From the NCBI GenBank assembly GCA_009929375.1, contig SAAO01000004.1, positions 62,001-126,000 on the forward strand: a DNA stretch of 64,000 bases, given 5' to 3'. This document shows, in pieces, positions 1 to 8,416 of this stretch. Each line of letters opens with the position of its first letter. Position 1 is the first letter of the stretch. The notes beneath the pieces were generated by a model, which saw only the letters and a list, made by a program, of their open reading frames with translations, did not search any database and was not told the DNA's origin. Made by a program: the position numbers and the translations under genes. The stretch is from Bacteroidia bacterium (lineage in GTDB: Bacteria > Bacteroidota > Bacteroidia > Bacteroidales > Paludibacteraceae).

Positions 1-374
1 CAATGAAAACCAAACAGCTGGAAAAAGGTATCAATCAGCTTATGGACGAAGGTGTGGCGCAGTTATTTGTGAATCAGTTCAACAACCGTAAGATTATCGG
101 TACTGTGGGTCAGCTTCAGTTTGAGGTTATTCAGTATCGCCTTTTGCACGAATATGGTGCTCAGTGCCGCTGGGAGCCTATAAACCTGTACAAAGCCTGC
201 TGGATTGAAAGTGACGATGCCACTGAACTCGAAAATTTCAAAAAGCGTAAATCACAATTTATGGCTGTGGATAAAGATGGTCGCGATGTATTTCTGGCCG
301 ATTCAGGTTATGTGCTGCAAATGGCTCAAAACGACTTCAAAAATATCAGATTCCATTTTAGTTCGGAATTTTGA
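1..374 (+). CDS. prfC: Peptide chain release factor 3 (C-terminal fragment)
   Basis: This is the C-terminal ~123 residues of a translational GTPase of the RF3 family, which recycles RF1/RF2 from the ribosome after termination. The frame is open to the left window edge, so the gene is cut by the window rather than broken; the ATG at 3 is an internal methionine. The segment 'EGVAQLFVNQFNNRKIIGTV' followed by 'GQLQFEVIQYRLLHEYGA' matches the RF3 C-terminal domain, including the conserved G-x-LQF-x-V stretch. The G domain lies outside the window. Assignment is from recognition of the family; it cannot be an EF-G because of the short RF3-type ending. Confidence 0.9.
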   Translation, partial: MKTKQLEKGINQLMDEGVAQLFVNQFNNRKIIGTVGQLQFEVIQYRLLHEYGAQCRWEPINLYKACWIESDDATELENFKKRKSQFMAVDKDGRDVFLADSGYVLQMAQNDFKNIRFHFSSEF

Positions 375-571
375 GAATAGTAATTAGTTTCTTAGTTGGT
401 AGTGAGTAGTAAGTAGTTTTTAAAAAAGAATAAGACCCATTCATTATTATATCCCTGTTTGAATTGAATTTCAGACGGGGATTTTTATTAATTTCTCCGG
501 TATTTTGCAAATTGAAATTTGTTTTCTTATTTTGTGTCACTTTTCCAAATGATCAATTAACCTTTTCGTAC

Positions 572-3430
572 ATGAATATAAGCCATCGCATTATCACTTT
601 TTTTATTTTCCAAATGCTTTTGCAATGTGTGTTTTCGCAGGAATTTACGCCCATTGTAAAGCAATATAATAAAAAGGACTACGGCGCTGCCAATCAGAAC
701 TGGGCAGTGGGGCAGGGTGCCGATGGTATGATGTACTTTGGGAATAACAATGGTCTGTTGCAATACGATGGTTCATCATGGGAATTGCACCGTATGCCTC
801 AGAATAAAATTGTGCGTTCACTCCTGGTTTCGGGCGAAAGAATTTATGTGGGCTCGTTCGAAGAGTTTGGTTTTTTTCAGAAAGATGAACTTGGTCAACT
901 TGCTTACACCTCACTTTCCGATAGTCTGAAAGCCTACGATATGCAGAATGATGAAATCTGGACCATTTTGCAACTGAAGGACCGCGTTATTTTCCAGTCC
1001 TTTACTTCATATTTTGAAATGAAGGATAATAAGGTTTACGGGTATCGTTTGCCTTATACTTTTCTGTTTTTCAATCAGTACCGCGATAAAATTTACACAC
1101 ATACCGAACAGATTGGTTTTGGCATTTTCGATATGCAAAAACGAAAACCAATCCCTGTTCAGCAAAATATGTTTGGCAGTCAGGTGTTTTCGGTACTTAC
1201 TTTCGATCCGCTACATGCACTTGTGGTGACAAAGTCGGACGGGCTTTTTCTGTTCGATGGAGCAACATTCAAACCTTTTAAAACGGCTGCTGATGCGGAA
1301 ATTAAACGGGCTGAGATTAACCGCGCGCTGATCACCACCGATGGAATTATTGTACTTGGAACAATCCTCAACGGAGTAACTGCCATCGACAAAAAGGGAA
1401 ATCATTTGTGGACGCTTAATACTTCGAATATTCTGCAAAACAATACGGTTTTAGGCATGTTTTACGATAAAGACAAGAATCTCTGGCTGGCTATGGACAA
1501 AGGACTTGCGTCGATTCAGCTCAATTCCTCTCTGCGTTACATTCATGCATTCAAACCCTCTATCGGAGCTGTATATTCATTAAATTACAATGCTTCAAAT
1601 TTGCTTATCGGAACTAATCAGGGACTTTACCGTGCGCGATATGACGAGAACCGGCGGTCTGTAAGTGACCTGAGGCTTGAACCAGCCTTAAAGGGACAAA
1701 TTTGGAATGTGAGCCGCTTCGATAATCAGGTGATTTGTGGTAACAACGAAGAAACCTATAATATAAATCCCTCGGGAGTTTCGTTTATGTCGCCTGTGCG
1801 CGGAGGCATTTGTATCCGGAAAGGTTTGGTGCAGGGACAGGAAATTCTGGTGCAGGGGACTTATACCGACCTCTGTATTTATACACGCGAAAACGGACAA
1901 TGGAAATTCAGCCATACCGTATCCGGTTTTGTAAATCCTGTGCGCTATATCGAAATTGATTATACAGGTACTATATGGGCCAGTCACCTGCATCAGGGAC
2001 TGTATGCCATAAGGCTGAAGCCTGACTTGAGAAGTATTGAGTACATTCAGACTTTTAATACACTCGATGGAAAAACGCAGGCAAATATCAATGTATTTTC
2101 GGTGAACAACCGTGTGGTATTTACCGATCATAATGCTTTTTACACTTTCGACGATATTCAGAAAAAAATTATTCCGTATAACGAACTGAATGAAAAACTC
2201 GGATATTTTTCAAAAGCCTACAGGGTGAATCATTTCAAGTCGGATTTATACTGGTTTATCCTCGATGGCGAAGCTGCTCTGGTGCGTGTGAAACCAGGTG
2301 AAATTGCTATTCTTGACGTTGTTCATTATTCGCTGTTCCTCAATCAAACGGTTGACGATTATCAGAATATTATTCCCGTTTCGGACAATGAATGCATCTT
2401 TACACTCGAAAATGGTTTGGCACTTTATCGTTACGATGAGTCGCTTAATGAGAAACAAACTACCCGTTTAGCCATTCGGAGCGTACTTAGTTTTGATGCC
2501 GAATCAAAAGAAAATGTTTTTCTTCCTGTCAGTGATTCGGTACTCACAAAATTGCCATTCCGTACAAATAACCTGCTTTTCAGAGTTTTCTACCCGGATT
2601 ATCGTTTGGCTAATTTACTTTATCGTTTTAAACTGAACGGGCTTGATAAAGTGTGGAGCGAACCCACAGCAACTCCTTCGAAAGTATATAACTATCTGCC
2701 TTACGGAGAGTACACGCTCGAAGCTGAGGTGCTCAATAATACAGGAATTGTGCTGTCAACGGTTTCGTACCGTTTCGAAATAAAGCCTCCGTTTTACCTG
2801 AGTTTGCTGGCTAAAATTATATATGTCATATTGATTTTGCTGACGTTTGCGGGAATTTATTTTTATATCCGGCATCTGTTCATGGTTAAAAAGGAGAAAA
2901 TCCACCGAGAACAGGAGGAAATAAGAATGCGAGAAATCGAAAAACGTGAAAAACAGATTATCGAACTCGAAAAGGACAAACTGAAATCGGAGCTGACGCT
3001 GAAAAGCAAGGAATTGGCCGAATCCACCATGACCATTATCAAGAAAAATGAGATTCTGGTGGGAATCAAAGAGGAGGTGATGGCGCACAAAAGCATTTTA
3101 GGTTCGCAATATCCCAACAAGTATTATGATAAACTGATTCGTCTGCTGGACGAAAATCTTAGTTCTGAAGCCGACTGGGCAATATTTCAGACCAACTTCG
3201 ACCGTATTCACGAAAACTTTTTCCGTAACCTGCGCGAACGTTATCCCGAACTAACCTCCAACGACCTGCGCTTCTGTGCATATTTGCGTCTCAATCTGTC
3301 GAGCAAGGACATCGCGCATCTGATGAATATCTCACTCAAGGGGGTAGAGGTAGGCCGCTACCGTATCCGCAAAAAAATAGGTTTGCCCTCGTCGAAAAGC
3401 CTTACTGAATTTATGATTGAGTTTAAATAG
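572..3430 (+). CDS. Transmembrane ligand-sensing regulator: beta-propeller, Y_Y_Y, TM, LuxR-type HTH
   Basis: Predicted one-component transmembrane regulator of about 952 residues. A signal peptide (residues 1-22) precedes a long propeller-like sensor (about 25-660; W/Y-rich blade repeats such as 'MMYFGNNNGLLQYDGSSWE'). A Y_Y_Y-like beta domain follows (about 667-740), then one membrane helix (about 742-770), a charged coiled coil (about 773-830) and a C-terminal helix-turn-helix ('SSKDIAHLMNISLKGVEVGR'). There is no kinase or receiver domain, so this is not a hybrid two-component protein. Start chosen at 572 because it begins directly with a signal peptide; an in-frame ATG at 464 would add 36 residues that spoil it. 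It lies upstream of and codirectional with the GH3/GH144/SusCD genes, so it probably senses a glycan fragment in the periplasm and activates that locus (inference). Confidence 0.82.
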   Translation: MNISHRIITFFIFQMLLQCVFSQEFTPIVKQYNKKDYGAANQNWAVGQGADGMMYFGNNNGLLQYDGSSWELHRMPQNKIVRSLLVSGERIYVGSFEEFGFFQKDELGQLAYTSLSDSLKAYDMQNDEIWTILQLKDRVIFQSFTSYFEMKDNKVYGYRLPYTFLFFNQYRDKIYTHTEQIGFGIFDMQKRKPIPVQQNMFGSQVFSVLTFDPLHALVVTKSDGLFLFDGATFKPFKTAADAEIKRAEINRALITTDGIIVLGTILNGVTAIDKKGNHLWTLNTSNILQNNTVLGMFYDKDKNLWLAMDKGLASIQLNSSLRYIHAFKPSIGAVYSLNYNASNLLIGTNQGLYRARYDENRRSVSDLRLEPALKGQIWNVSRFDNQVICGNNEETYNINPSGVSFMSPVRGGICIRKGLVQGQEILVQGTYTDLCIYTRENGQWKFSHTVSGFVNPVRYIEIDYTGTIWASHLHQGLYAIRLKPDLRSIEYIQTFNTLDGKTQANINVFSVNNRVVFTDHNAFYTFDDIQKKIIPYNELNEKLGYFSKAYRVNHFKSDLYWFILDGEAALVRVKPGEIAILDVVHYSLFLNQTVDDYQNIIPVSDNECIFTLENGLALYRYDESLNEKQTTRLAIRSVLSFDAESKENVFLPVSDSVLTKLPFRTNNLLFRVFYPDYRLANLLYRFKLNGLDKVWSEPTATPSKVYNYLPYGEYTLEAEVLNNTGIVLSTVSYRFEIKPPFYLSLLAKIIYVILILLTFAGIYFYIRHLFMVKKEKIHREQEEIRMREIEKREKQIIELEKDKLKSELTLKSKELAESTMTIIKKNEILVGIKEEVMAHKSILGSQYPNKYYDKLIRLLDENLSSEADWAIFQTNFDRIHENFFRNLRERYPELTSNDLRFCAYLRLNLSSKDIAHLMNISLKGVEVGRYRIRKKIGLPSSKSLTEFMIEFK

Positions 3431-3511
3431 TGGGCTGTTTATTTATAGTAGTCTTTATTGGGTAAATATAATTATTTAGCTCTTTTGACATAGTTTATTG
3501 AACAGACCCAA

Positions 3512-4033
3512 CTATACCCGAAAACTGAATGATTTCTATTCTAATCAGAAATTTTTCTATTTTTATCCGAATAATTTCATGCCCGGATAGACAGTTTTCT
3601 GTTTCGACCCGAAAGATTTCTGGTTTCAACAGAAAAATGTCTGTTTCTACCCGAATGATTTCTACTTCCGGCAGAAAGTTTTCTAATCTGACCCGAATGA
3701 TTTCATGTTTGAGTAGAAAGATTTCCTCTGAAACATGAATGAGCGGTTATTTTAATGGAATGATTTCTATTCTGACCCAAATGATTTCATGTTCTGATAG
3801 ACAATTCTCTGTTCCGACCCGAAAGATTTCTGGTTTCAACAGAAAAATGTCTGTTTCTACCCGAATGATTTCTACTCTCAACATAAAGTTTTCTAATCTG
3901 ACCCGAATGATTTCATGTTTGAGTAGAAAGCTTTCCTCTAAAACATGAATGAGCCGTTGTTTTTATGGAATGATTTCTATTCTGATCTGAATGATTTCAT
4001 GTTTGACTAGAATGATTCCCTCTTACACATAAA
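3512..4033. repeat. 21-nt minisatellite with a higher-order duplication
   Basis: About 24 degenerate tandem units of exactly 21 nt, e.g. 'aaaatgtctgtttctacccg' plus one base. The block beginning 'atgatttctattct' recurs at 3529, 3760 and 3970. These starts are 231 and 210 nt apart, that is 11 and 10 units; the first block has one extra unit (about 3549-3570). The two large blocks are near-identical over several consecutive units, so a segment of the array was duplicated recently. Because 21 is a multiple of three, two 69-codon frames (3529-3738 and 3739-3948) stay open, but I see no reason to call them genes. This fills the 990-nt gap between the regulator and the GH3 gene. Confidence 0.9.
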
Positions 4034-4375
4034 TTGTCAGCTGTTTTTGTAGAAAAATATCAGGTTTGGGTCATGTATCAGAATATTTCCCTTCAAAAAT
4101 TGCTGTACTTTCACTGAATATTCAATGTCCGGCCAGTCTGAATTAGCCGGACATTTCCGTAATTATCCCTTTTTTGAGACTTTTTTCCTCTTTCGGCTTA
4201 TTAAAATTTAAAATTCTTTCTAAAAAATCACTTCGTATTAAATTGTAGATAATCAAAACTTTAGTCTCTGTCATTTTGTTATAGTAGTGCTTGTGTAGGG
4301 TTGGTTTTTGTGGGTAAATTTTTATGTAGTGATGTAGTGGGGTGTGAAAAAGTATCAATCTGATTTTTGTCCCCT

Positions 4376-4383
4376 TATATTTG
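4376..4383 (+). promoter_or_regulatory. Bacteroidota -7 promoter element of the GH3 gene
   Basis: TATATTTG matches the TAnnTTTG -7 consensus and lies 37 nt upstream of the chosen GH3 start at 4421. No convincing -33 TTTG was found at the usual spacing, which could fit an activator-dependent promoter. It would drive the catabolic operon separately from the regulator gene. Confidence 0.55.
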
Positions 4384-4420
4384 CAGCACAACAAAACCGA
4401 AAATAATAATATCACAAAAT

Positions 4421-6658
4421 ATGAGACACACAATTTATCAAATGCTGCTGATTTCGTTCAGCGTGTTTTTTGTAGCCTGCGGGTCAAAACAGAGTTCAGG
4501 CGATGCCGCACTCGATCAGAAAGTAGATTCAGTACTTCAACTTATGACGCTCGAAGAAAAAATCGGGCAACTTGTACTTTATACAAGCGACTGGGATGTA
4601 ACCGGTCCCACACTCCGAAGCACATATATGGAAGATATCCGCAAAGGTCATTGCGGAAATATATTCAATGCACATACGACGGCCTATGTACGCGAATTAC
4701 AGCGTATCGCTGTTGAAGAATCAAGGTTAGGTATACCGTTGTTGTTTGGTTATGATGTAATCCACGGGCACAAAACGATTTTCCCGATTTCGTTGGGAGA
4801 ATCGGCCTCGTGGGATTTGGAAGCTATTGAAAAAGGTGCCCGTGTAGCTGCTATCGAAGCTGCTGCCTCGGGTCTCAACTGGACTTTTGCGCCCATGGTG
4901 GATATTTCGGTTGAACCACGTTGGGGACGCGTTTCCGAAGGTGCCGGCGAAGATCCTTTTCTGGGCTCAAAAATCGCGGCTGCCCGCGTTCGTGGCTTTC
5001 AGGGCAAGGACAACGACCTTTCCGATACGCTGACTGTACTTGCCACTGTAAAACATTTTGCTGCTTATGGTGCTCCTCAGGCAGGTCGCGATTATAATAC
5101 CGTGGACATGTCGGAGCGTACTTTCCTCGATGTTTATCTCCCTCCTTACAAAGCTGCCATCGATGCCGGTGCTATGAGCGTAATGACTTCGTTCAACGAA
5201 CTCGATGGTGTGCCTGCTACAGGTAATAAATATCTGATGACCGATCTTTTGCGCGATCAGCTTGGCTTTAAAGGCTTTGTGGTGACCGATTATACTTCTA
5301 TCAACGAAATGGTACACCATGGTGTGGCTGCCGACGATGCCGAAGCCGGACTTCTGGCTATAAAAGCCGGAGTGGACATGGATATGCAGGGCGAAGTGTA
5401 TTTCAAATATCTGAAAAAACAGGTAGAAGATGGTTTGGTGGACGAGAAACTGATTGACGAGTCGGTGCGTCGCGTACTGAAAGTGAAATTTATGCTCGGA
5501 CTGTTCGACGACCCTTACCGCTATTGCAATTCAGAGCGCGAGAAACGCTATGTATATGCTCCTGAACATTTGGAAGCCGCTTTGGATGTAGCCAAAAAAT
5601 CGATGGTGTTGCTCAAAAATGATAATCAGGTTTTACCACTTACAAAAGGCGAAAAGTTAGCCGTGATTGGTGAACTAGCCACTTCTACCCGCGATATGCT
5701 GGGTTCGTGGAAAGCTGCTGGTGACTGGGATTTTATGAAATCGTCGCTCGATGAATTGAAAGCTTACAATGGCGAAGGCAATATTATTTTTGCCGAAGGT
5801 GCTAAAAAACAGGGAACTGATCGTAGTGGTTTTGCGGCTGCTGTAGCTGCTGCCCGTCGTGCCGACAAAGTTGTTTTCTTTATGGGTGAAGACTGGGAAT
5901 GGAGTGGCGAAGCTGCCAGTCGTACCGATATTTCGGTGCCGGGTGTGCAGACCGAACTTCTTGCCGAGTTGAAAAAAACCGGAAAACCAATTGTGGTGGT
6001 GCTGATGAATGGTCGCCCGCTGGTGCTCGAACGCGAAAACGCTCTGGCTGATGCCATGCTCGAAACCTGGTATCCCGGAACAATGGGAGGAAAGGCCATT
6101 ACACAGGTACTTTTTGGCGAATACAATCCTTCGGGAAAACTGACCATGACTTTTCCTCTGAATCTTGGACAGGTTCCTGTTTATTATAATGCTAAAAATA
6201 CCGGTCGCCCGATTTATTTGCCAAACGATAAGTACAAATCAAAATATATCGACAGCCCCAACGATCCGCTTTTCCCCTTTGGTTATGGTTTGAGTTACAC
6301 AAAATTTGAATATTCAGACATTACACTTTCGACAACAGAGTTATCGGCTAACGGTGAACTTACAGCCAAAGTGGTAGTGAAAAATACAGGTAAGTACGAT
6401 GGCGAAGAAGTGGTTCAAATGTATGTACGCGACCTTGTAGGCAGTGTTACCCGTCCGGTAAAAGAACTGAAGGGCTTTGAAAAAGTGATGATCAAAGCAG
6501 GCGAAAGCAAGGAAGTTACATTTAAAATCACCCCTGATATGCTTGCGTTTCACCGTATTGATATGACTTACGGAACCGAACCGGGTGACTATAAATTGTT
6601 TATTGGTGGTAATTCACGCGATGTAAAAGAAACAGGATTTAAGATCCCTGCCCCCTAA
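4421..6658 (+). CDS. bglX: Glycoside hydrolase family 3 beta-glucosidase, lipoprotein
   Basis: About 745 residues, BglX-like GH3 architecture: lipoprotein signal peptide ending at Cys20 ('SFSVFFVACGS'), (beta/alpha)8 domain, alpha/beta sandwich and a C-terminal fibronectin-III-like domain. The nucleophile is Asp290 in 'GFVVTDYTS' and the likely acid/base is Glu497 in 'EWSGEAASR'. It should release glucose from the non-reducing end of beta-gluco-oligosaccharides in the periplasm or at the outer membrane. Start at 4421 gives a clean lipoprotein signal; an in-frame ATG at 4367 precedes the -7 element and is unlikely. The last residues 'PAP' and the TAA stop are encoded by the left arm of a palindromic repeat (6647-6790), so the native C-terminus was probably changed by that insertion. 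Next to a GH144-like gene, sophoro-oligosaccharides are the best guess for substrate. Confidence 0.9.
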   Translation: MRHTIYQMLLISFSVFFVACGSKQSSGDAALDQKVDSVLQLMTLEEKIGQLVLYTSDWDVTGPTLRSTYMEDIRKGHCGNIFNAHTTAYVRELQRIAVEESRLGIPLLFGYDVIHGHKTIFPISLGESASWDLEAIEKGARVAAIEAAASGLNWTFAPMVDISVEPRWGRVSEGAGEDPFLGSKIAAARVRGFQGKDNDLSDTLTVLATVKHFAAYGAPQAGRDYNTVDMSERTFLDVYLPPYKAAIDAGAMSVMTSFNELDGVPATGNKYLMTDLLRDQLGFKGFVVTDYTSINEMVHHGVAADDAEAGLLAIKAGVDMDMQGEVYFKYLKKQVEDGLVDEKLIDESVRRVLKVKFMLGLFDDPYRYCNSEREKRYVYAPEHLEAALDVAKKSMVLLKNDNQVLPLTKGEKLAVIGELATSTRDMLGSWKAAGDWDFMKSSLDELKAYNGEGNIIFAEGAKKQGTDRSGFAAAVAAARRADKVVFFMGEDWEWSGEAASRTDISVPGVQTELLAELKKTGKPIVVVLMNGRPLVLERENALADAMLETWYPGTMGGKAITQVLFGEYNPSGKLTMTFPLNLGQVPVYYNAKNTGRPIYLPNDKYKSKYIDSPNDPLFPFGYGLSYTKFEYSDITLSTTELSANGELTAKVVVKNTGKYDGEEVVQMYVRDLVGSVTRPVKELKGFEKVMIKAGESKEVTFKITPDMLAFHRIDMTYGTEPGDYKLFIGGNSRDVKETGFKIPAP

Positions 6659-6790
6659 ATCCCCCAAGGGGGACTTAAATGCCCATTTTTAAAAGTTTGA
6701 TATATTTTTAATTTAAGAATTACGATTGAAAAGCTAAAATAATAACACACTATCTGCGCTTATTCCCCCTTTAGGGGGTTAGGGGGCTGG
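6647..6790. mobile_element. Palindromic C/G-rich element, 144 bp, no nuclease (non-autonomous copy)
   Basis: Two 27-nt arms in inverted orientation, 6647-6673 ('ccccctaaatcccccaaggg' core) and 6764-6790 ('ccccctttagggggttaggg' core), enclose about 90 nt of AT-rich non-coding DNA. The arms match those bordering the DUF559 insertion in purL. Each arm is itself a small hairpin (ccccc/ggggg). The GH3 stop codon lies inside the left arm and the element ends 15 nt before the next gene, so it occupies nearly the whole intergenic gap within the operon. Confidence 0.75.
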
Positions 6791-6805
6791 AAGATAATTT
6801 TAAAT

Positions 6806-8383
6806 ATGAATCGACTATTAGTTATATTCACTCTGATAATCTCAGTTTTCGGATTTGCAAAGGCCGAAAGCCCGAAGTACTTTGTTCCTTTCGAACTGAA
6901 AGCCAGTGCATATCCTGCACATGTGGAAATTACATTTCACAACCGCACGGGGTTTGAGTACGAAGTATATCGCTCGCAGAATCAGGGTAAGAAATTTGTA
7001 AAAGCAGGCGAAACAAACAAAGGATATTTTCTGGACTTTTTCGGAAAACCCGTGGCTTCGGAAAGCACTTTTGTATATCGTGTGCTCCCCAAAGGTATGA
7101 GTCTGAAAGATAAGAATGCTGAGAAATATCAGATTTCGGTAAATGTAAAACCTGCCACCGACGAAGCTTTGCTAGATATGACGCAGCGTTACACAACCCG
7201 TTATTTCTTCGATTTTGCTGAACCCAAAACAGGGATGGCACGCGAACGAAGCAACGACGTGAATGGCGAAATTGTAACCACAGGTGGCACCGGATTCGGA
7301 ATCATGGCACTTGTGGCGGGAGCCGAACGGAATTATCTGTCGAGAAATGATGCTTTTTCAACCATACGTAAAACCGTTGATTTTCTTGAAAATGCCGAAC
7401 GTTTTCACGGTGCGTGGGCGCACTGGTACGATGCCCGTTCGGGAAAGCCTTTCAGTTTTTCGAAATACGACGATGGTGGCGACCTTGTGGAAACGGCATT
7501 TCTCGTGCAGGGTTTGCTTACTGCCCGCGAATATTTCAAAAACGGAAATGTGGACGAACGTTTGCTTGCCAACCGCATTACACAACTTTGGGAAACCGTA
7601 GAATGGAACTGGTACACACGCGGCACCGATTCGCTTTACTGGCACTGGTCGAAAAACCACGAGTGGAAAATGAATCACCGTATCAAAGGCTTCGACGAAA
7701 CGCTGATTACTTATGTGCTGGCAGCTTCGTCGCCTACTTATCCTATTAGCCGGAAAGTGTACGAAAGCAGTTTTAAAAACTCACCTTATTTCCTCAATGG
7801 AAAATCGTATTACGGCATTAAACTCGATTTGGGAATGGATATGGGCGGTCCGCTGTTCTTTACTCATTATTCGTTTTTGGGTTTGAACCCTACAGGACTG
7901 ACCGACGAACATACGAATTATTTCGAACGTAACAAAGCACATGCATTGATTCACAGAGCTTATGCCATCGACAATCCGAAAAAACATGCAGGGTTGGGCG
8001 CCAATCTGTGGGGATTCACTTCGTCCGACGATCCTTTGGTGGGCTACACTTCGCACCACCCCGGAACCAACGACGAAAACGGAACTGTTCCGCCTACAGC
8101 AGCGCTGTCGTCGATAGTTTATACACCGGCCGAATCGCTTGAAGTGCTGAAAAATCTGTATTATAATCATGGCGCAAAGGTTTTTGGTAAATATGGTTTC
8201 TTCGATGCCTACAATCCTTCGATGGTCGAAGGGCAGCAGGTGGTAAAAAGCTATCTGGCCATCGATCAGGGTCCCATTGCGGTAATGACTGAAAACTATC
8301 GTTCGGGACTGATTTGGAAACTGTTTATGCAGAACCCGGAAATCAGAAACGGACTTGAGAAATTAGGATTTAACCATATCTAA
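6806..8383 (+). CDS. GH144-like endo-beta-1,2-glucanase (glycoamylase-like domain)
   Basis: 525 residues: signal peptide (1-20, 'SVFGFAKAE'), an N-terminal beta domain resembling Fn3 (about 25-115), then an (alpha/alpha)6 glycoamylase-like catalytic domain (about 120-520). Family hallmarks are 'TTGGTGFGIMALVAGAER', 'DDGGDLVETAFLVQGLL', 'GGPLFFTHYSFLGLNP' and 'AIDQGPIAVMTENYRSGLIW'. Proteins of this Pfam glycoamylase type include the Chitinophaga endo-beta-1,2-glucanase that founded GH144. The reaction would be endo-cleavage of beta-1,2-glucan to sophoro-oligosaccharides for the adjacent GH3 enzyme. Substrate specificity is inferred from family and neighbour; other glucans cannot be excluded. 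It is separated from GH3 only by a palindromic element. Confidence 0.78.
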   Translation: MNRLLVIFTLIISVFGFAKAESPKYFVPFELKASAYPAHVEITFHNRTGFEYEVYRSQNQGKKFVKAGETNKGYFLDFFGKPVASESTFVYRVLPKGMSLKDKNAEKYQISVNVKPATDEALLDMTQRYTTRYFFDFAEPKTGMARERSNDVNGEIVTTGGTGFGIMALVAGAERNYLSRNDAFSTIRKTVDFLENAERFHGAWAHWYDARSGKPFSFSKYDDGGDLVETAFLVQGLLTAREYFKNGNVDERLLANRITQLWETVEWNWYTRGTDSLYWHWSKNHEWKMNHRIKGFDETLITYVLAASSPTYPISRKVYESSFKNSPYFLNGKSYYGIKLDLGMDMGGPLFFTHYSFLGLNPTGLTDEHTNYFERNKAHALIHRAYAIDNPKKHAGLGANLWGFTSSDDPLVGYTSHHPGTNDENGTVPPTAALSSIVYTPAESLEVLKNLYYNHGAKVFGKYGFFDAYNPSMVEGQQVVKSYLAIDQGPIAVMTENYRSGLIWKLFMQNPEIRNGLEKLGFNHI

Positions 8384-8416
8384 AATAAATACTACTTACT
8401 TGAATATTATCACATT

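Noticed and set aside
572-3430. Hybrid two-component system regulator
   Set aside because: No histidine kinase or receiver domain between the membrane helix and the HTH; only a coiled coil is there.
3529-3948. Two adjacent 69-codon open frames that look like a repeat protein family
   Set aside because: They exist because the repeat unit is 21 nt, a multiple of three. The stops fall in repeat units, there is no promoter or signal, and the amino acid pattern simply mirrors the DNA repeat.
3512-4033. CRISPR array
   Set aside because: Units are contiguous 21-mers without constant repeats separated by unique spacers, and no cas genes are near.
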